51,628 bases of DNA from Candidatus Sulfotelmatobacter sp. (GCA_017883385.1 JADGNQ010000027.1:1-51628); one strand, 5' to 3'; shown: positions 24,246 through 34,613, numbered from the stretch's first letter. Numbers and translations: made by a program. The notes: a model not told the origin generated them from the letters alone.

Positions 24246-25067
24246 ATGCAGCCGGGCGTGCAAGTGATGAAACCGACCAGTGCGGAACCCTATCTAAAAA
24301 TCGGCGACGTGGCAAAAAAAGTAGGAGTCTCGCCCTCGGTGATCCGTTCGTGGGAGAGTCTGGGACTGGCGCGTCCGCGGCGCACGGAGAGCAAGTACCG
24401 GCTCTACACCGCCGATGACGTAAAGCTTCTGAAACGGGCACGGTTTCTGCGCAAGGTGCGCGGGTTGAACGCCGCGGCGATCGTGCAGTTGCTGAAGCGC
24501 GAAGGCAAAGTACATCCGGCAGGCGATGGAAATGCGGGGGCCATCGGGGCTCACCTGCGGCAGTTGCGGGCGCGGCGGAGGCTTTCCCTGGCGCAAGTGG
24601 CGCAGGCCGTGGGTATCTCGGTAGGGTTTCTCAGCGCGCTCGAGCGTTCCCAAATGAGCGGCTCGGTGGGAACGCTGCGCAAGTTGGCCCGGTTCTACAA
24701 GAAGAACATTCTGGATTTCTTTAATGCCAGCGGAGCCAGCGGCCGGCAAGTGCGTCCAGCGGAGCGAAAGGTGCTGGAGGCGGGCGCGGGCGTGCGCATG
24801 GAATTGCTGGCGTGGGGCAACACAGTGATGGAGCCGCATCTGTTCCGCATCGCGCCCGAGGCAGGCAGCGGAGATCCCTATGCACATGAAGGAGAGGAAT
24901 TCATTTACATCTTGCGCGGAGACCTGGAGATCACGCTGGACGGAGAGGAATACCGGCTCAAATCCGGGGACAGTTTTTATTTCGAGAGTGCAACACCGCA
25001 TCGCTGGAAAAACCCGGGACGCAGGGAAACATGGGTGCTGTGGGTCAATACGCCGCCGACGTTCTAG
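24246..25067 (+). CDS. MerR-XRE-cupin fusion transcription regulator (PuuR-like)
   Basis: 273 residues with three parts. Residues 14-80: a MerR-type winged helix-turn-helix (LKIGDVAKKVGVSPSVIRSW; KYRLYTADDVKLLKRARFLR). Residues about 97-155: an XRE helix-turn-helix (LRQLRARRRLSLAQVAQAVG; GFLSALERS). Residues about 190-270: a cupin (PYAHEGEEFIYILRGDLEIT; SGDSFYFESATPHRWKN) able to bind a small ligand. XRE-cupin proteins include PuuR, the putrescine-utilisation repressor of E. coli. The additional MerR domain gives two DNA-binding domains in one chain. It is divergent from the TonB receptor and lies next to polyamine genes. A second in-frame ATG is at 24267; neither start has a strong Shine-Dalgarno. 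Confidence 0.9.
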   Translation: MQPGVQVMKPTSAEPYLKIGDVAKKVGVSPSVIRSWESLGLARPRRTESKYRLYTADDVKLLKRARFLRKVRGLNAAAIVQLLKREGKVHPAGDGNAGAIGAHLRQLRARRRLSLAQVAQAVGISVGFLSALERSQMSGSVGTLRKLARFYKKNILDFFNASGASGRQVRPAERKVLEAGAGVRMELLAWGNTVMEPHLFRIAPEAGSGDPYAHEGEEFIYILRGDLEITLDGEEYRLKSGDSFYFESATPHRWKNPGRRETWVLWVNTPPTF

Positions 25068-25080
25068 GGCGTTGCGGCAG

Positions 25081-25134
25081 CGCCTAAAGGCGGTCACGAT
25101 TCCGTCGCGAGTGCGGTACCGCTGAAGCGGCACC
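25081..25134. repeat. Two small hairpins between regulator and amidohydrolase
   Basis: CGCC-TAAA-GGCG at 25081-25092, and GGT-A-CCGC-TGAA-GCGG-C-ACC at 25115-25134 (one mismatch). They may be repeat copies or form an RNA barrier between the regulator and the downstream operon. Confidence 0.45.
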
Positions 25135-25177
25135 CTGATACGAATCAAAGGCACGAAAGCAGAGGAGAACAAATCAA

Positions 25178-26935
25178 TTGATCACGGAGAGGAAGTCGAG
25201 TGCGTGGAGATTGCGCCGGTTGGCAGCCGGCGCATTGGCGGCTCTCTGTTTCATGGCGGCGAATGCGGCGGCCGCCGGACAGACGGCAACTTCCCCTGCG
25301 GACAAGGTTGTTGTGCACGGCAGAATCTACACGGTGAACGAGAAGCAGGCGTGGGCTGAGGCTTTGGCTATCCGCGGGGAAAGAATCGTCGCGGTGGGGA
25401 GCGACAAAGAGATCGATGCTTACCGCGGAAGCTCTACCCAGGTGATTGATGCGGCGGGACGACTCGTGCTGCCGGGCTTTGAAGATTGCCACATCCATTT
25501 CATGGATGGATCGATTGGTCTGGACCAGGTCGATTTGAATGACGCCAAGACGGTGCGCGAGATCCAGAAGCGCGTGAAGGAATACGCTGCGTCGCATCCC
25601 AAGGAGCCGTGGATCACGGGCATGGGCTGGACCTACCCGACCTTTGGAGCGGCGGCCCTACCCGACAAGAAGATTCTGGATGAAGTCGTGCCTGACCGGC
25701 CCGTGTATCTCGTCGCGTTTGACGGTCACAGTTCGTGGGCCAACAGCAAAGCGCTGGCGATGGCAGGGATCACCAGGGAAACACCCGATCCAGCCAACGG
25801 AAAAATTGTGCACGACGCAAATGGGGAACCCACCGGCGCCCTGAAGGAAGCGGCGGGCGATCTGGTGGCCAGCAAGATGCCAAAGCCGACGCGCGCAGAA
25901 CGGTTGGCGGCGCTGCGCAAGGGAATCCATGAGGCGAACAAGTTTGGACTCACCCGGGTGCACAGCGCCGGGCAGGACTTTGAATATCTCGATCTCTACG
26001 ACGAATTGCGGCGCAGTGGCGAGTTGACACTGCGGTTCTACGTGGCGTACTTTCTCGATCCGCCGGAGTTGCGAACACAAGATCTGGAGAAGATCGAGAA
26101 AGCACGTCAGACGTATCACGACGAGTGGATTGCTGGCGGCGTGGTGAAGACGATGCTCGATGGCGTGGTCGAGGCCCACACTGCGGCCATGCTCACGCCG
26201 TACAGCGACGATCCCAGCCAGATCGGGAAGATGTTCTGGGAGCCGGACAAGTACAACGCGGCGATCGTTGAGTTAGACAAGCGTGGGTTGCAGATATTCA
26301 CGCACGCGATCGGCGAAAAGGCGGTGCGCACTGCGCTTGATGCGTATGAGAACGCGGCTCGAACGAATCATACGCACGATGCGCGGCCTCGCATCGAGCA
26401 CATTGAAACCGTCGCAGCGGATGACATTCCGCGCTTTGGAAAGCTGGGAGTAATTGCCAGCGTTCAACCTTTGCACTTGTATCCCGACGAGGACACTTTA
26501 GATATTTGGGCTCGCAATGCCGGACCGGAACGGGCGCAGAGGGCGTGGTCGTTTCACAGTATTGCCGCGAATGGTGGGCGGCTCGCTTTTGGCAGCGACT
26601 GGCCGGTGGTGACGATGAATCCGTGGAAGGGCCTGCAGACGGGCGTTACTCGCAAGACATCCGAGGGAAAGCCCGAGGGGGGCTTTGTGCCCAGTGAAGC
26701 CGTGAGCCTGGAGGACGGAATCAAAGCGTACACACTGGGTGCGGCGTTTGCGGGGCGGCGTGAGCAGCAGGAAGGATCGCTCGCGGCGGGTAAATTGGCA
26801 GACCTGATCATTGTGGATCAGGATCTGTTTAAGATTCCGGCGTCCAAAATTGACAAGACGCAAGTGGTGCTGACGATGGTGGGTGGAAAAGTGGTATACG
26901 AGTCCTCGAAGCCCAGAGCCTCGGAGGGAAAATGA
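25178..26935 (+). CDS. Exported amidohydrolase (YtcJ / N-substituted formamide deformylase type)
   Basis: 585 residues from a TTG at 25178, with GAGGAG 10 nt ahead. A signal peptide covers residues 1-34 (basic RLRRL, then AAGALAALCFMAANAAAA). Typical YtcJ motifs: GRIYTVN (48-54), LPGFEDCHIHF with metal ligands His105 and His107, THAIGEKAV, RIEHIETV and FGSDWPV near the end, with the C-terminal KLADLIIVD. Characterised relatives remove formyl or acyl groups from N-substituted amides. The stop overlaps the potD start (ATGA), so product and binding protein are made together. This suggests release of a free amine in the periplasm for capture by PotD. Confidence 0.85.
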   Translation: MITERKSSAWRLRRLAAGALAALCFMAANAAAAGQTATSPADKVVVHGRIYTVNEKQAWAEALAIRGERIVAVGSDKEIDAYRGSSTQVIDAAGRLVLPGFEDCHIHFMDGSIGLDQVDLNDAKTVREIQKRVKEYAASHPKEPWITGMGWTYPTFGAAALPDKKILDEVVPDRPVYLVAFDGHSSWANSKALAMAGITRETPDPANGKIVHDANGEPTGALKEAAGDLVASKMPKPTRAERLAALRKGIHEANKFGLTRVHSAGQDFEYLDLYDELRRSGELTLRFYVAYFLDPPELRTQDLEKIEKARQTYHDEWIAGGVVKTMLDGVVEAHTAAMLTPYSDDPSQIGKMFWEPDKYNAAIVELDKRGLQIFTHAIGEKAVRTALDAYENAARTNHTHDARPRIEHIETVAADDIPRFGKLGVIASVQPLHLYPDEDTLDIWARNAGPERAQRAWSFHSIAANGGRLAFGSDWPVVTMNPWKGLQTGVTRKTSEGKPEGGFVPSEAVSLEDGIKAYTLGAAFAGRREQQEGSLAAGKLADLIIVDQDLFKIPASKIDKTQVVLTMVGGKVVYESSKPRASEGK

Positions 26936-27999
26936 CCAGACAACGCATAGTGCGGTTGTTGCCCCTGCTGGCCGCCGTTCTGCTGGTCGGATCTTGCGCC
27001 AAGAAAACGCCAACGCTCAACCTTCTGGTGTGGGAGGGCTATGCCGACCCCTCGTTCGTCAAGGCTTTCGAGGAACAGAATCATTGCAAAGTCTCAGCGT
27101 CGTACATGGGATCGAGTGACGAACTGGTAGCAAAGCTGCGCGGAGGCAGCGCCGGGAACTATGACGTGATTTCTCCCTCGAGCGATGTGGCGACGTTCAT
27201 CACGGAGGCCGGACTGGCCGCGCCGCTCGATCTTTCGAAGATCCCGAGCTACAACCAACTTTCTGCGCAACTCAGTTCCCTGCCGCTGGTGCGCGCCAAC
27301 GGCCAAGTGTATGGAGTTCCGTTCATGTGGGGACCGGATCCGATCATCTACGACACGACCGTGTTCACCAAACCGCCGGACTCATGGAATGTCATGTGGG
27401 ACCCGAAGTACAAAGGAAAGATATCCGTGTGGGACGATCTGTCAACCGTGTACATGGCGGCGCAAGTTCTCGGTTATGACAAGCCCGACCCATCGCAGCT
27501 CTACAACCTGAGCGACGAGCAATTGGAAGCGGTCAAGAAGAAACTGCTGGAGTTGAAACCGAATATCCGCAAGATGTGGGCGACCGGCGGGGAGTTGACG
27601 AATCTGTTTGTGAGCCACGAGATCGTAATTGCAATGGGCTGGCCGCTCAATACTGCTGATTTGAAGAAGGCGAACTTCCCTGTGGGCGAGACGATCCCCA
27701 AGGAGAACACTACAGGGTGGATCGATCACCTGATGATCACGGCCGGCAGCGAAAACAAGGAACTGGCGCACAAGTTTCTGGAATACATGGTGGAAGCGAA
27801 GACGCAGAAACTTGTAACTGACAAGACGAACTATGCTCCGGCGAATCCGCAGGCGGGGCAGTTCATGACCGCCGACGAAGTGAAGATTCGGCATCTTGAT
27901 GATGTGGACAACTATCAGAAGCGAATCTATTTCTGGCAGAATGTGCCGCGGCGCGCAAAATACAACGAGACTTGGAACGACGTGAAGGCTGCGCAATAG
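26932..27999 (+). CDS. potD: Spermidine/putrescine ABC transporter substrate-binding lipoprotein
   Basis: 355 residues. The N-terminal signal has a lipobox (LLVGSC, Cys22), so this is a membrane-anchored periplasmic lipoprotein. The mature part follows the PotD/PotF pattern: LNLLVWEGYADPSFVKAFEE, YDVISPSSDVATFITEAGL, YGVPFMWGPDPIIYDT, the GELTNLFVSHEIVIAMGW segment and FLEYMV near the end. It captures polyamines for the PotABC permease. It starts inside the amidohydrolase stop codon by a 4-nt ATGA overlap and is followed after a repeat by potA. Ligand type (spermidine, putrescine or other) cannot be fixed by eye. Confidence 0.9.
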   Translation: MTRQRIVRLLPLLAAVLLVGSCAKKTPTLNLLVWEGYADPSFVKAFEEQNHCKVSASYMGSSDELVAKLRGGSAGNYDVISPSSDVATFITEAGLAAPLDLSKIPSYNQLSAQLSSLPLVRANGQVYGVPFMWGPDPIIYDTTVFTKPPDSWNVMWDPKYKGKISVWDDLSTVYMAAQVLGYDKPDPSQLYNLSDEQLEAVKKKLLELKPNIRKMWATGGELTNLFVSHEIVIAMGWPLNTADLKKANFPVGETIPKENTTGWIDHLMITAGSENKELAHKFLEYMVEAKTQKLVTDKTNYAPANPQAGQFMTADEVKIRHLDDVDNYQKRIYFWQNVPRRAKYNETWNDVKAAQ

Positions 28000-28001
28000 A
28001 A

Positions 28002-28043
28002 CCTCACTTCTCGCGCAAAAGGCGCGCGAGAAATGGGGCACCC
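28002..28043. repeat. Family B palindrome, copy 3, inside the pot operon
   Basis: CCTCACTTCTCGCGC-AAAAG-GCGCGCGAGAAATGGGGCACCC-type hairpin (arms TTCTCGCGC and GCGCGAGAA). It lies 3 nt after the potD stop and provides a false ATG (28033) in frame with potA. As an mRNA hairpin it may protect the potD message and raise PotD over the permease. Confidence 0.85.
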
Positions 28044-28071
28044 GACTGGTCCGTGGACCGAAAAACGACTC

Positions 28072-29175
28072 ATGGTTTCCCCTACCACTCCCGCGCCGGC
28101 AGTAACGGCAAGCATCCAATCCGCCGCGAAGCCAACCCTGCTCAGCATCCGCAATGTGGCCAAGACTTTCGGCCGCAATGCCGTTCTGCGGAATGTTTCG
28201 CTCGAGATTGCCGAGGGAGAATTCCTCACGATTCTGGGTGAGAGCGGCTCCGGGAAGACGACGTTGCTGCGAATTGTAGCCGGCTTTGAGACCGCGACTT
28301 CGGGCGAACTATGGATGGGCGACGAGCGTCTGGACCGGCAGCCCCCATATCGGCGTCGTGTGAATACAGTGTTCCAAAGCTATGCGCTGTTTCCACACCT
28401 CACCGTCGAACAGAACGTGGGATACGGATTGCGTGTAGCGAAGCGGCCGGCGGCGGAGATCGCGCAGCGAGTCGCTGACGCGCTGGACAAAGTAAAGATG
28501 ACGGCGCATGCAAAAGCGAAACCGTCGAAGATCAGCGGCGGACAGCAGCAGCGGGTAGCCCTGGCACGCGCGCTGGTGAACCGGCCCCGGCTGCTCTTGC
28601 TCGATGAACCGCTTTCGGCGCTCGACGCGAACTTGCGCCGGCAGATGCAGGTCGAACTGAAGTCCCTGCAGCGCGAAGTGGGCATTGCTTTTGTGTTTGT
28701 CACTCACGATCAGGAAGAGGCGATGGTCATGTCGGACCGGATCGCCCTGCTGCGTTCAGGGGAACTGGAGCAAGTGGCAACGCCGCGCGAGATTTATAGC
28801 CGTCCGGCGACTGCGTATGTCGCGCAGTTCATCGGGCATACGAATCTACTCAAGGGAGACGTGCGAGGCGGCGTGGTGCGGGGCGGATCGTTGTCGTGGG
28901 CTACTTCCCTTCCCGATGGGCCGGCGCTCTTTTCTCTCCGACCGGAGCATGTTCGCCTCGCCGGAACTGGCGGCCCGCCTGGGCTAGTTCGCACGCGGGG
29001 TCGAGTGCTGCATCAGGCGTTCCATGGCGCGACCGAATTGATCCGCGTGGAATGTGCCGACGACCTCGTGTTGGTCATGCGGACGGCGAGCGGAGGCGGA
29101 GCGCTGCATGAGGTCGACCTCGAGTTTTCCGCCGCCGATGCGGTTCTGGTACGCGAATCTCCGGAAAGAAACTGA
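28072..29175 (+). CDS. potA: Polyamine ABC transporter ATPase
   Basis: 367 residues from the ATG at 28072; the in-frame ATG at 28033 lies in repeat copy B3 and is less likely. Motifs: Walker A GESGSGKTT, Q-loop NTVFQSYALFPHLTVEQNVGYG, signature SGGQQQRVALARALV, Walker B LLLLDEPLSALD, H-loop VFVTHDQEEA. A C-terminal TOBE/OB region (LFSLRPEHVRLAG) is typical of PotA/MalK-type ATPases and senses regulation. It powers the PotB-PotC channel. The stop overlaps the potB start by one base (TGATG). Confidence 0.92.
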   Translation: MVSPTTPAPAVTASIQSAAKPTLLSIRNVAKTFGRNAVLRNVSLEIAEGEFLTILGESGSGKTTLLRIVAGFETATSGELWMGDERLDRQPPYRRRVNTVFQSYALFPHLTVEQNVGYGLRVAKRPAAEIAQRVADALDKVKMTAHAKAKPSKISGGQQQRVALARALVNRPRLLLLDEPLSALDANLRRQMQVELKSLQREVGIAFVFVTHDQEEAMVMSDRIALLRSGELEQVATPREIYSRPATAYVAQFIGHTNLLKGDVRGGVVRGGSLSWATSLPDGPALFSLRPEHVRLAGTGGPPGLVRTRGRVLHQAFHGATELIRVECADDLVLVMRTASGGGALHEVDLEFSAADAVLVRESPERN

Positions 29176-30023
29176 TGTTCTCCCGCGCTTACAAGACGGC
29201 CGTGGCGGCGCCTCCGCTGTTGTGGGTCTCGGTGTTCCTGCTGGCGCCGTACCTGCTGATGTTCTGCTACAGCTTCTGGTCGGTTTCTTCTTCGCGGACC
29301 ATCGTGCACTCGTGGAACCTGAACAACTATGAGGAGTTGCTGGCGAAGACGGTCTATTGGCAGACGCTGTTGCGCTCCATGTGGATTGCGGCGCGCGTGA
29401 TGTTGTTCTCTCTGCTGCTGGGGTATCCGCTGGCGTATTTCCTTTCGTTCTATGCGGGCAAGCGGAAAGACCTGCTGTATCAGATGGTGATTGTTCCGCT
29501 GTGGGTCAGCTACCTGGTGCGGGCGTATGCGTGGAAGACGATTCTCGGCTCTGACGGCGTGCTCAATACGCTGCTGCAGTATGTACATTTGACTCGCCAC
29601 CCGCTCGACTTTCTGCTGTACAGTCCGTTTGCGGTCGTGTTGACGCTCACGCATATCTACACGCCCTTCACGTTTCTGCCGATCTATGCGGCGCTGGAGC
29701 ATGTTCCGCGCAATCTGGTCGAGGCCTCGCATGATCTGGGCGCGACGCCGGTGCAGACATTCTGGAGAGTGATCTTCCCGCTGTCGATCCCCGGAGTCGT
29801 GGCCGGAGCTACATTTGCCTTCGTCTTGAGCCTGGGCGATTTTCTGGCGCCTCTGCTGCTGGGTGGACCGAGCGGCATCATGATTTCGAACATCGTGGTC
29901 AGCCTGTTCGGCGCGGCGTACAACTGGCCGCTGGGCGCGGCGATTTCTCTGGGCATGCTGGTGATCGTGGTGAGCCTGCTGTTCTTCTCGGAGCGGCTGG
30001 AAAAGAAATGGAGCTTCTCATGA
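29175..30023 (+). CDS. potB: Polyamine ABC transporter permease
   Basis: 282 residues with six transmembrane helices, first at about 11-32 (PPLLWVSVFLLAPYLLMFCYSFW). The cytoplasmic coupling loop carries an EAA motif: EASHDLGATPVQTFWRVIFP. It forms the inner-membrane channel with PotC. It overlaps potA by 1 nt and potC by 4 nt (ATGA), so the whole set is translationally coupled. Confidence 0.92.
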   Translation: MFSRAYKTAVAAPPLLWVSVFLLAPYLLMFCYSFWSVSSSRTIVHSWNLNNYEELLAKTVYWQTLLRSMWIAARVMLFSLLLGYPLAYFLSFYAGKRKDLLYQMVIVPLWVSYLVRAYAWKTILGSDGVLNTLLQYVHLTRHPLDFLLYSPFAVVLTLTHIYTPFTFLPIYAALEHVPRNLVEASHDLGATPVQTFWRVIFPLSIPGVVAGATFAFVLSLGDFLAPLLLGGPSGIMISNIVVSLFGAAYNWPLGAAISLGMLVIVVSLLFFSERLEKKWSFS

Positions 30024-30865
30024 GCGAGGGCGCGACCAACCTCCCACGCTCGCGCTGGCTGCTGGTCCATGCAGGGGCGGTGTTTGCATTCCTCTATCTT
30101 CCCATTGCCGTGCTCATCCTTTATTCATTCAACGGACAAGGAGTGGGCGGATTTCCGCCGCGCAACCTGACGCTCGACTGGTATCGCATCCTGTTCGCAG
30201 ACGAGCCGATCTGGGACGCGGTACTCAACAGCCTGCAAGTCGCCTTTGCAGCGATGGTGATTGCACTGGCACTCGGTGTGCCGGCAGCGCTGGCGCTGGA
30301 CCGAGCGCAGTTTCCAGGCAAGGCGCTGTTCCGGCGACTGGTGCTGCTGCCGCTGATTTTGCCGGGCATTATCACAGGGCTTTCGCTGCTCATGCTGTTC
30401 AACGTGACGGGCACGAAGCTCAGCCTGATGACGATTGTGTTAGGCCACGGGACCGCGTTGATCTCGGTGGCGACGACAGAAGTCTTCGCGGGATTGCAGA
30501 AACTGGATCGCCGTCAAGAGGAAGCGTCGCTCGATCTGGGCGCGACCTACTGGCAGACGTTCTGGCGGATCACGGTACCAAATCTGAAGCTTTCGATCAT
30601 CGGCGCGGCTCTGCTGATTTTCACGCTCTCGATGGATGAGATCGCGGTCAGCTTCTTCCTGATCGGCCGTGACAATACCCTGCCGCTGGAGATCTGGGGA
30701 CGGTTGCGGCGGGGCATCACGCCGGAAATCAATGCGGTGTCGACCATCATTTTTGTTTTCTCGCTGGTAACGATCGTCTTCTGGTACCGGCTGCGTGTAC
30801 GCAGCGAGGGCGGAGCCGATGTGGGGATGGAACTGCTGGAAACATCTGAGGGGAGTGCGAAGTGA
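30020..30865 (+). CDS. potC: Polyamine ABC transporter permease
   Basis: 281 residues from the ATG at 30020 (GGAG 6 nt upstream and overlapping the potB stop); an ATG at 30008 in the same frame has no ribosome site. Six transmembrane helices, with the EAA loop EEASLDLGATYWQTFWRITVP. The tail extends past the last helix with acidic residues (EGGADVGMELLETSEG). It is the partner of PotB and overlaps the oxidase gene by GTGA. Confidence 0.92.
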   Translation: MSEGATNLPRSRWLLVHAGAVFAFLYLPIAVLILYSFNGQGVGGFPPRNLTLDWYRILFADEPIWDAVLNSLQVAFAAMVIALALGVPAALALDRAQFPGKALFRRLVLLPLILPGIITGLSLLMLFNVTGTKLSLMTIVLGHGTALISVATTEVFAGLQKLDRRQEEASLDLGATYWQTFWRITVPNLKLSIIGAALLIFTLSMDEIAVSFFLIGRDNTLPLEIWGRLRRGITPEINAVSTIIFVFSLVTIVFWYRLRVRSEGGADVGMELLETSEGSAK

Positions 30866-32394
30866 ACGCGAATCGCAGGGACTTCATCAAATTTGTGGTG
30901 GCGGGAGCGGTGACGGCGGGATGTCCGGTGGATCTTTCGCTGGTGGCGGCGCAAACCAGTGGCGCACACGCCGGCGCAAACGTCGACGGCGAGGACAATC
31001 GCATCTGCCACCAGGTTCGCGACGGCCGCGTGTTCTCGAGGCCTCCGGCATCTACGAAGCACGATGTGGTGATCGTAGGCGGAGGCGTGAGTGGGCTCAC
31101 GGCGGCGTATCGGCTACAGCATCGCGACGTTCTGCTGCTCGAAAAGGAGCCGCAGTGGGGCGGGAATGCCTACGCCATGGAGTACGAAGGCAGCACTTAC
31201 GCGACGGGCTCTGCATTCCTGTGGTCGGACTCCGAGGCGTTTCGCTTTGCCAAAGAGATTGGGCTTGACCCGTTGCCTGTGAATTGCCCGGACGGCAGCA
31301 TCATCAACGGCGAGTTCGTGCCCGACACGTGGGGCGATGGGCTGAAGAAGTTGCCCTATCCGCCCATCACGCGCGATAGCTTCAAAAAGTTCAAGAACGA
31401 GATCATGGCTATCGACCTGGAAAAGCGGGGATCGGGGCTGTACGACGTTCCTTTCTCCAGTTTCATGAAGTTGTACGCGCAGGAAATCAAGCAATGGTGG
31501 GACGCGTTCGGCCTGTCCAACTGGGGTGCGACCAGCGACGAGACGGCAGCAGGGCTGGCGATCAGCGAGTTTCAGGATGTAGTGGACCAGAGCCGCGCCG
31601 ACAATCGCTACACCTGGCCGGGAGGCCTTGGAGCCATCACGAAGAAGCTGGCCGAAATGCTTCAACCTAAGTATGCCGACCGCATGCAGATAGGCGCAAC
31701 GACAGTGGCCGTCACTCCGGGCAAAGAAGAAGTCCAAGTCACTTACGTGTTAGGCGGCGATCTGAAAACTGTGACGGCAAAGACGGTCATTATGGCCACG
31801 CCGAAATTCATCACGCGGCGCATCGTGGAAGGACTCCCCGACAAGCAGAGCCAGGCCATGAAGCAGATTCGCTACACTCCCTACTGCGTGGTGAACCTGA
31901 TTTTCGACAAGCCGGTGTTCAACAAGGGATACGACACCTGGTGCCCCGGCAATTCGTTCACGGATGTTCTAGTGGCGGACTGGGTCATCCGCAAGAAGTC
32001 CGGCTACAAACAGAAGCACAACATCCTGAGCTGCTACACGCCCATGAAAGAGGAAGAGCGCGGCAATTTGTTGACCGAGGGCGGAGCGCGCAAGATCGCC
32101 GCGAACGTGCTGCGCGATTTTCAGAGGCTGACGCCGGAGACCAACGTGAATCCAGTCGAGGTCCACATCTACCGGCGCGGGCATCCTATGTATATGGCCA
32201 CGCCCGGGCTGTTCACGCAGGTGCAGCCACTGGTGCGGCAACCCATGGATCGCGTGTTCTTCGCGAACACCGATTCACAAGGGCCGGAGTCGACGACGAA
32301 CGAAGCGATTGTCGCAGCGCGCCGAGCGGTACGGCAGGTCGAGGCACGCCTGGCAGGCAGGCCCGCAGGGAAAGAAACCGCAGTGCTAGGCTGA
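30862..32394 (+). CDS. Tat-exported FAD-dependent amine oxidase/dehydrogenase
   Basis: 510 residues, GTG start overlapping the potC stop. The N-terminus has a twin-arginine signal (NRRDFIKFVVAGAVTAG), with Cys21 in a possible lipobox. Residues about 67-98 form a Rossmann FAD site (DVVIVGGGVSGLTAAYRL; LLLEKEPQWGGNA). The ending (RVFFANTDSQGPESTTNEAIVAARRAV) is the flavin amine oxidase C-terminal FAD contact. Tat export means a folded, cofactor-loaded periplasmic enzyme. In line with the operon it may oxidise polyamines, as spermidine dehydrogenases do, giving 4-aminobutanal plus 1,3-diaminopropane or similar. Another amine or a carotenoid-type substrate is possible; the family is broad. Confidence 0.8.
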   Translation: MNANRRDFIKFVVAGAVTAGCPVDLSLVAAQTSGAHAGANVDGEDNRICHQVRDGRVFSRPPASTKHDVVIVGGGVSGLTAAYRLQHRDVLLLEKEPQWGGNAYAMEYEGSTYATGSAFLWSDSEAFRFAKEIGLDPLPVNCPDGSIINGEFVPDTWGDGLKKLPYPPITRDSFKKFKNEIMAIDLEKRGSGLYDVPFSSFMKLYAQEIKQWWDAFGLSNWGATSDETAAGLAISEFQDVVDQSRADNRYTWPGGLGAITKKLAEMLQPKYADRMQIGATTVAVTPGKEEVQVTYVLGGDLKTVTAKTVIMATPKFITRRIVEGLPDKQSQAMKQIRYTPYCVVNLIFDKPVFNKGYDTWCPGNSFTDVLVADWVIRKKSGYKQKHNILSCYTPMKEEERGNLLTEGGARKIAANVLRDFQRLTPETNVNPVEVHIYRRGHPMYMATPGLFTQVQPLVRQPMDRVFFANTDSQGPESTTNEAIVAARRAVRQVEARLAGRPAGKETAVLG

Positions 32395-32457
32395 GCGCCG
32401 AAGCGCGTTATCCGGCCTCCCTCCCAGTCACCCCACATCCGATGTCGTCGGGAGTGT

Positions 32458-32472
32458 GCTGTTTTAAACAGC
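32458..32472. promoter_or_regulatory. 7-bp palindrome after the pot operon
   Basis: GCTGTTT-T-AAACAGC. It lies in the 162-nt gap between the oxidase and typA genes. It may be a protein-binding site near the typA promoter; no T run follows, so a terminator is less likely. Confidence 0.3.
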
Positions 32473-32556
32473 CCACTACCATATCGTCGCTTTGCGGGTA
32501 ATTTCGCCTCCCGCATAGTAAAGTGGTAGTAGCCAACAAATCAGGAAGGATCCTTT

Positions 32557-34376
<1,820 letters not shown>

Positions 34377-34380
<4 letters not shown>

Positions 34381-34613
34381 AGCCCCGTCGCAAGTCCGGA
34401 GAGAGTGCGGAAACCAAAGCTCCCTTGCGCATGTTCCTGGTCCCCTGCAGTTGCGGTACAACGTTTGCCGTGGCGGAGAACTACGATCACCAAGGCACGG
34501 CGTGGGGCCGGTATCTCAAGTGTCCCGGGTGCGGCAAGCGGCACGATCCCAAGAACCGGCTGCTGCAGATGGGATTTCACCCCGAAGGATATTGGAAAGT
34601 CGACGAGTGCTAG
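34377..34613 (+). CDS. Small zinc-ribbon protein of unknown function
   Basis: 78 residues, GTG start overlapping the typA stop (GTGA). Two cysteine pairs, VPCSCGTTF (about residues 23-31) and KCPGCGKRH (48-56), form a likely zinc ribbon. A basic N-terminus (MKPRRKSGE) precedes it. No known family is recognised. Its overlap with typA suggests co-translation and perhaps a role at the ribosome or on RNA, but nothing else supports that. Confidence 0.7.
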
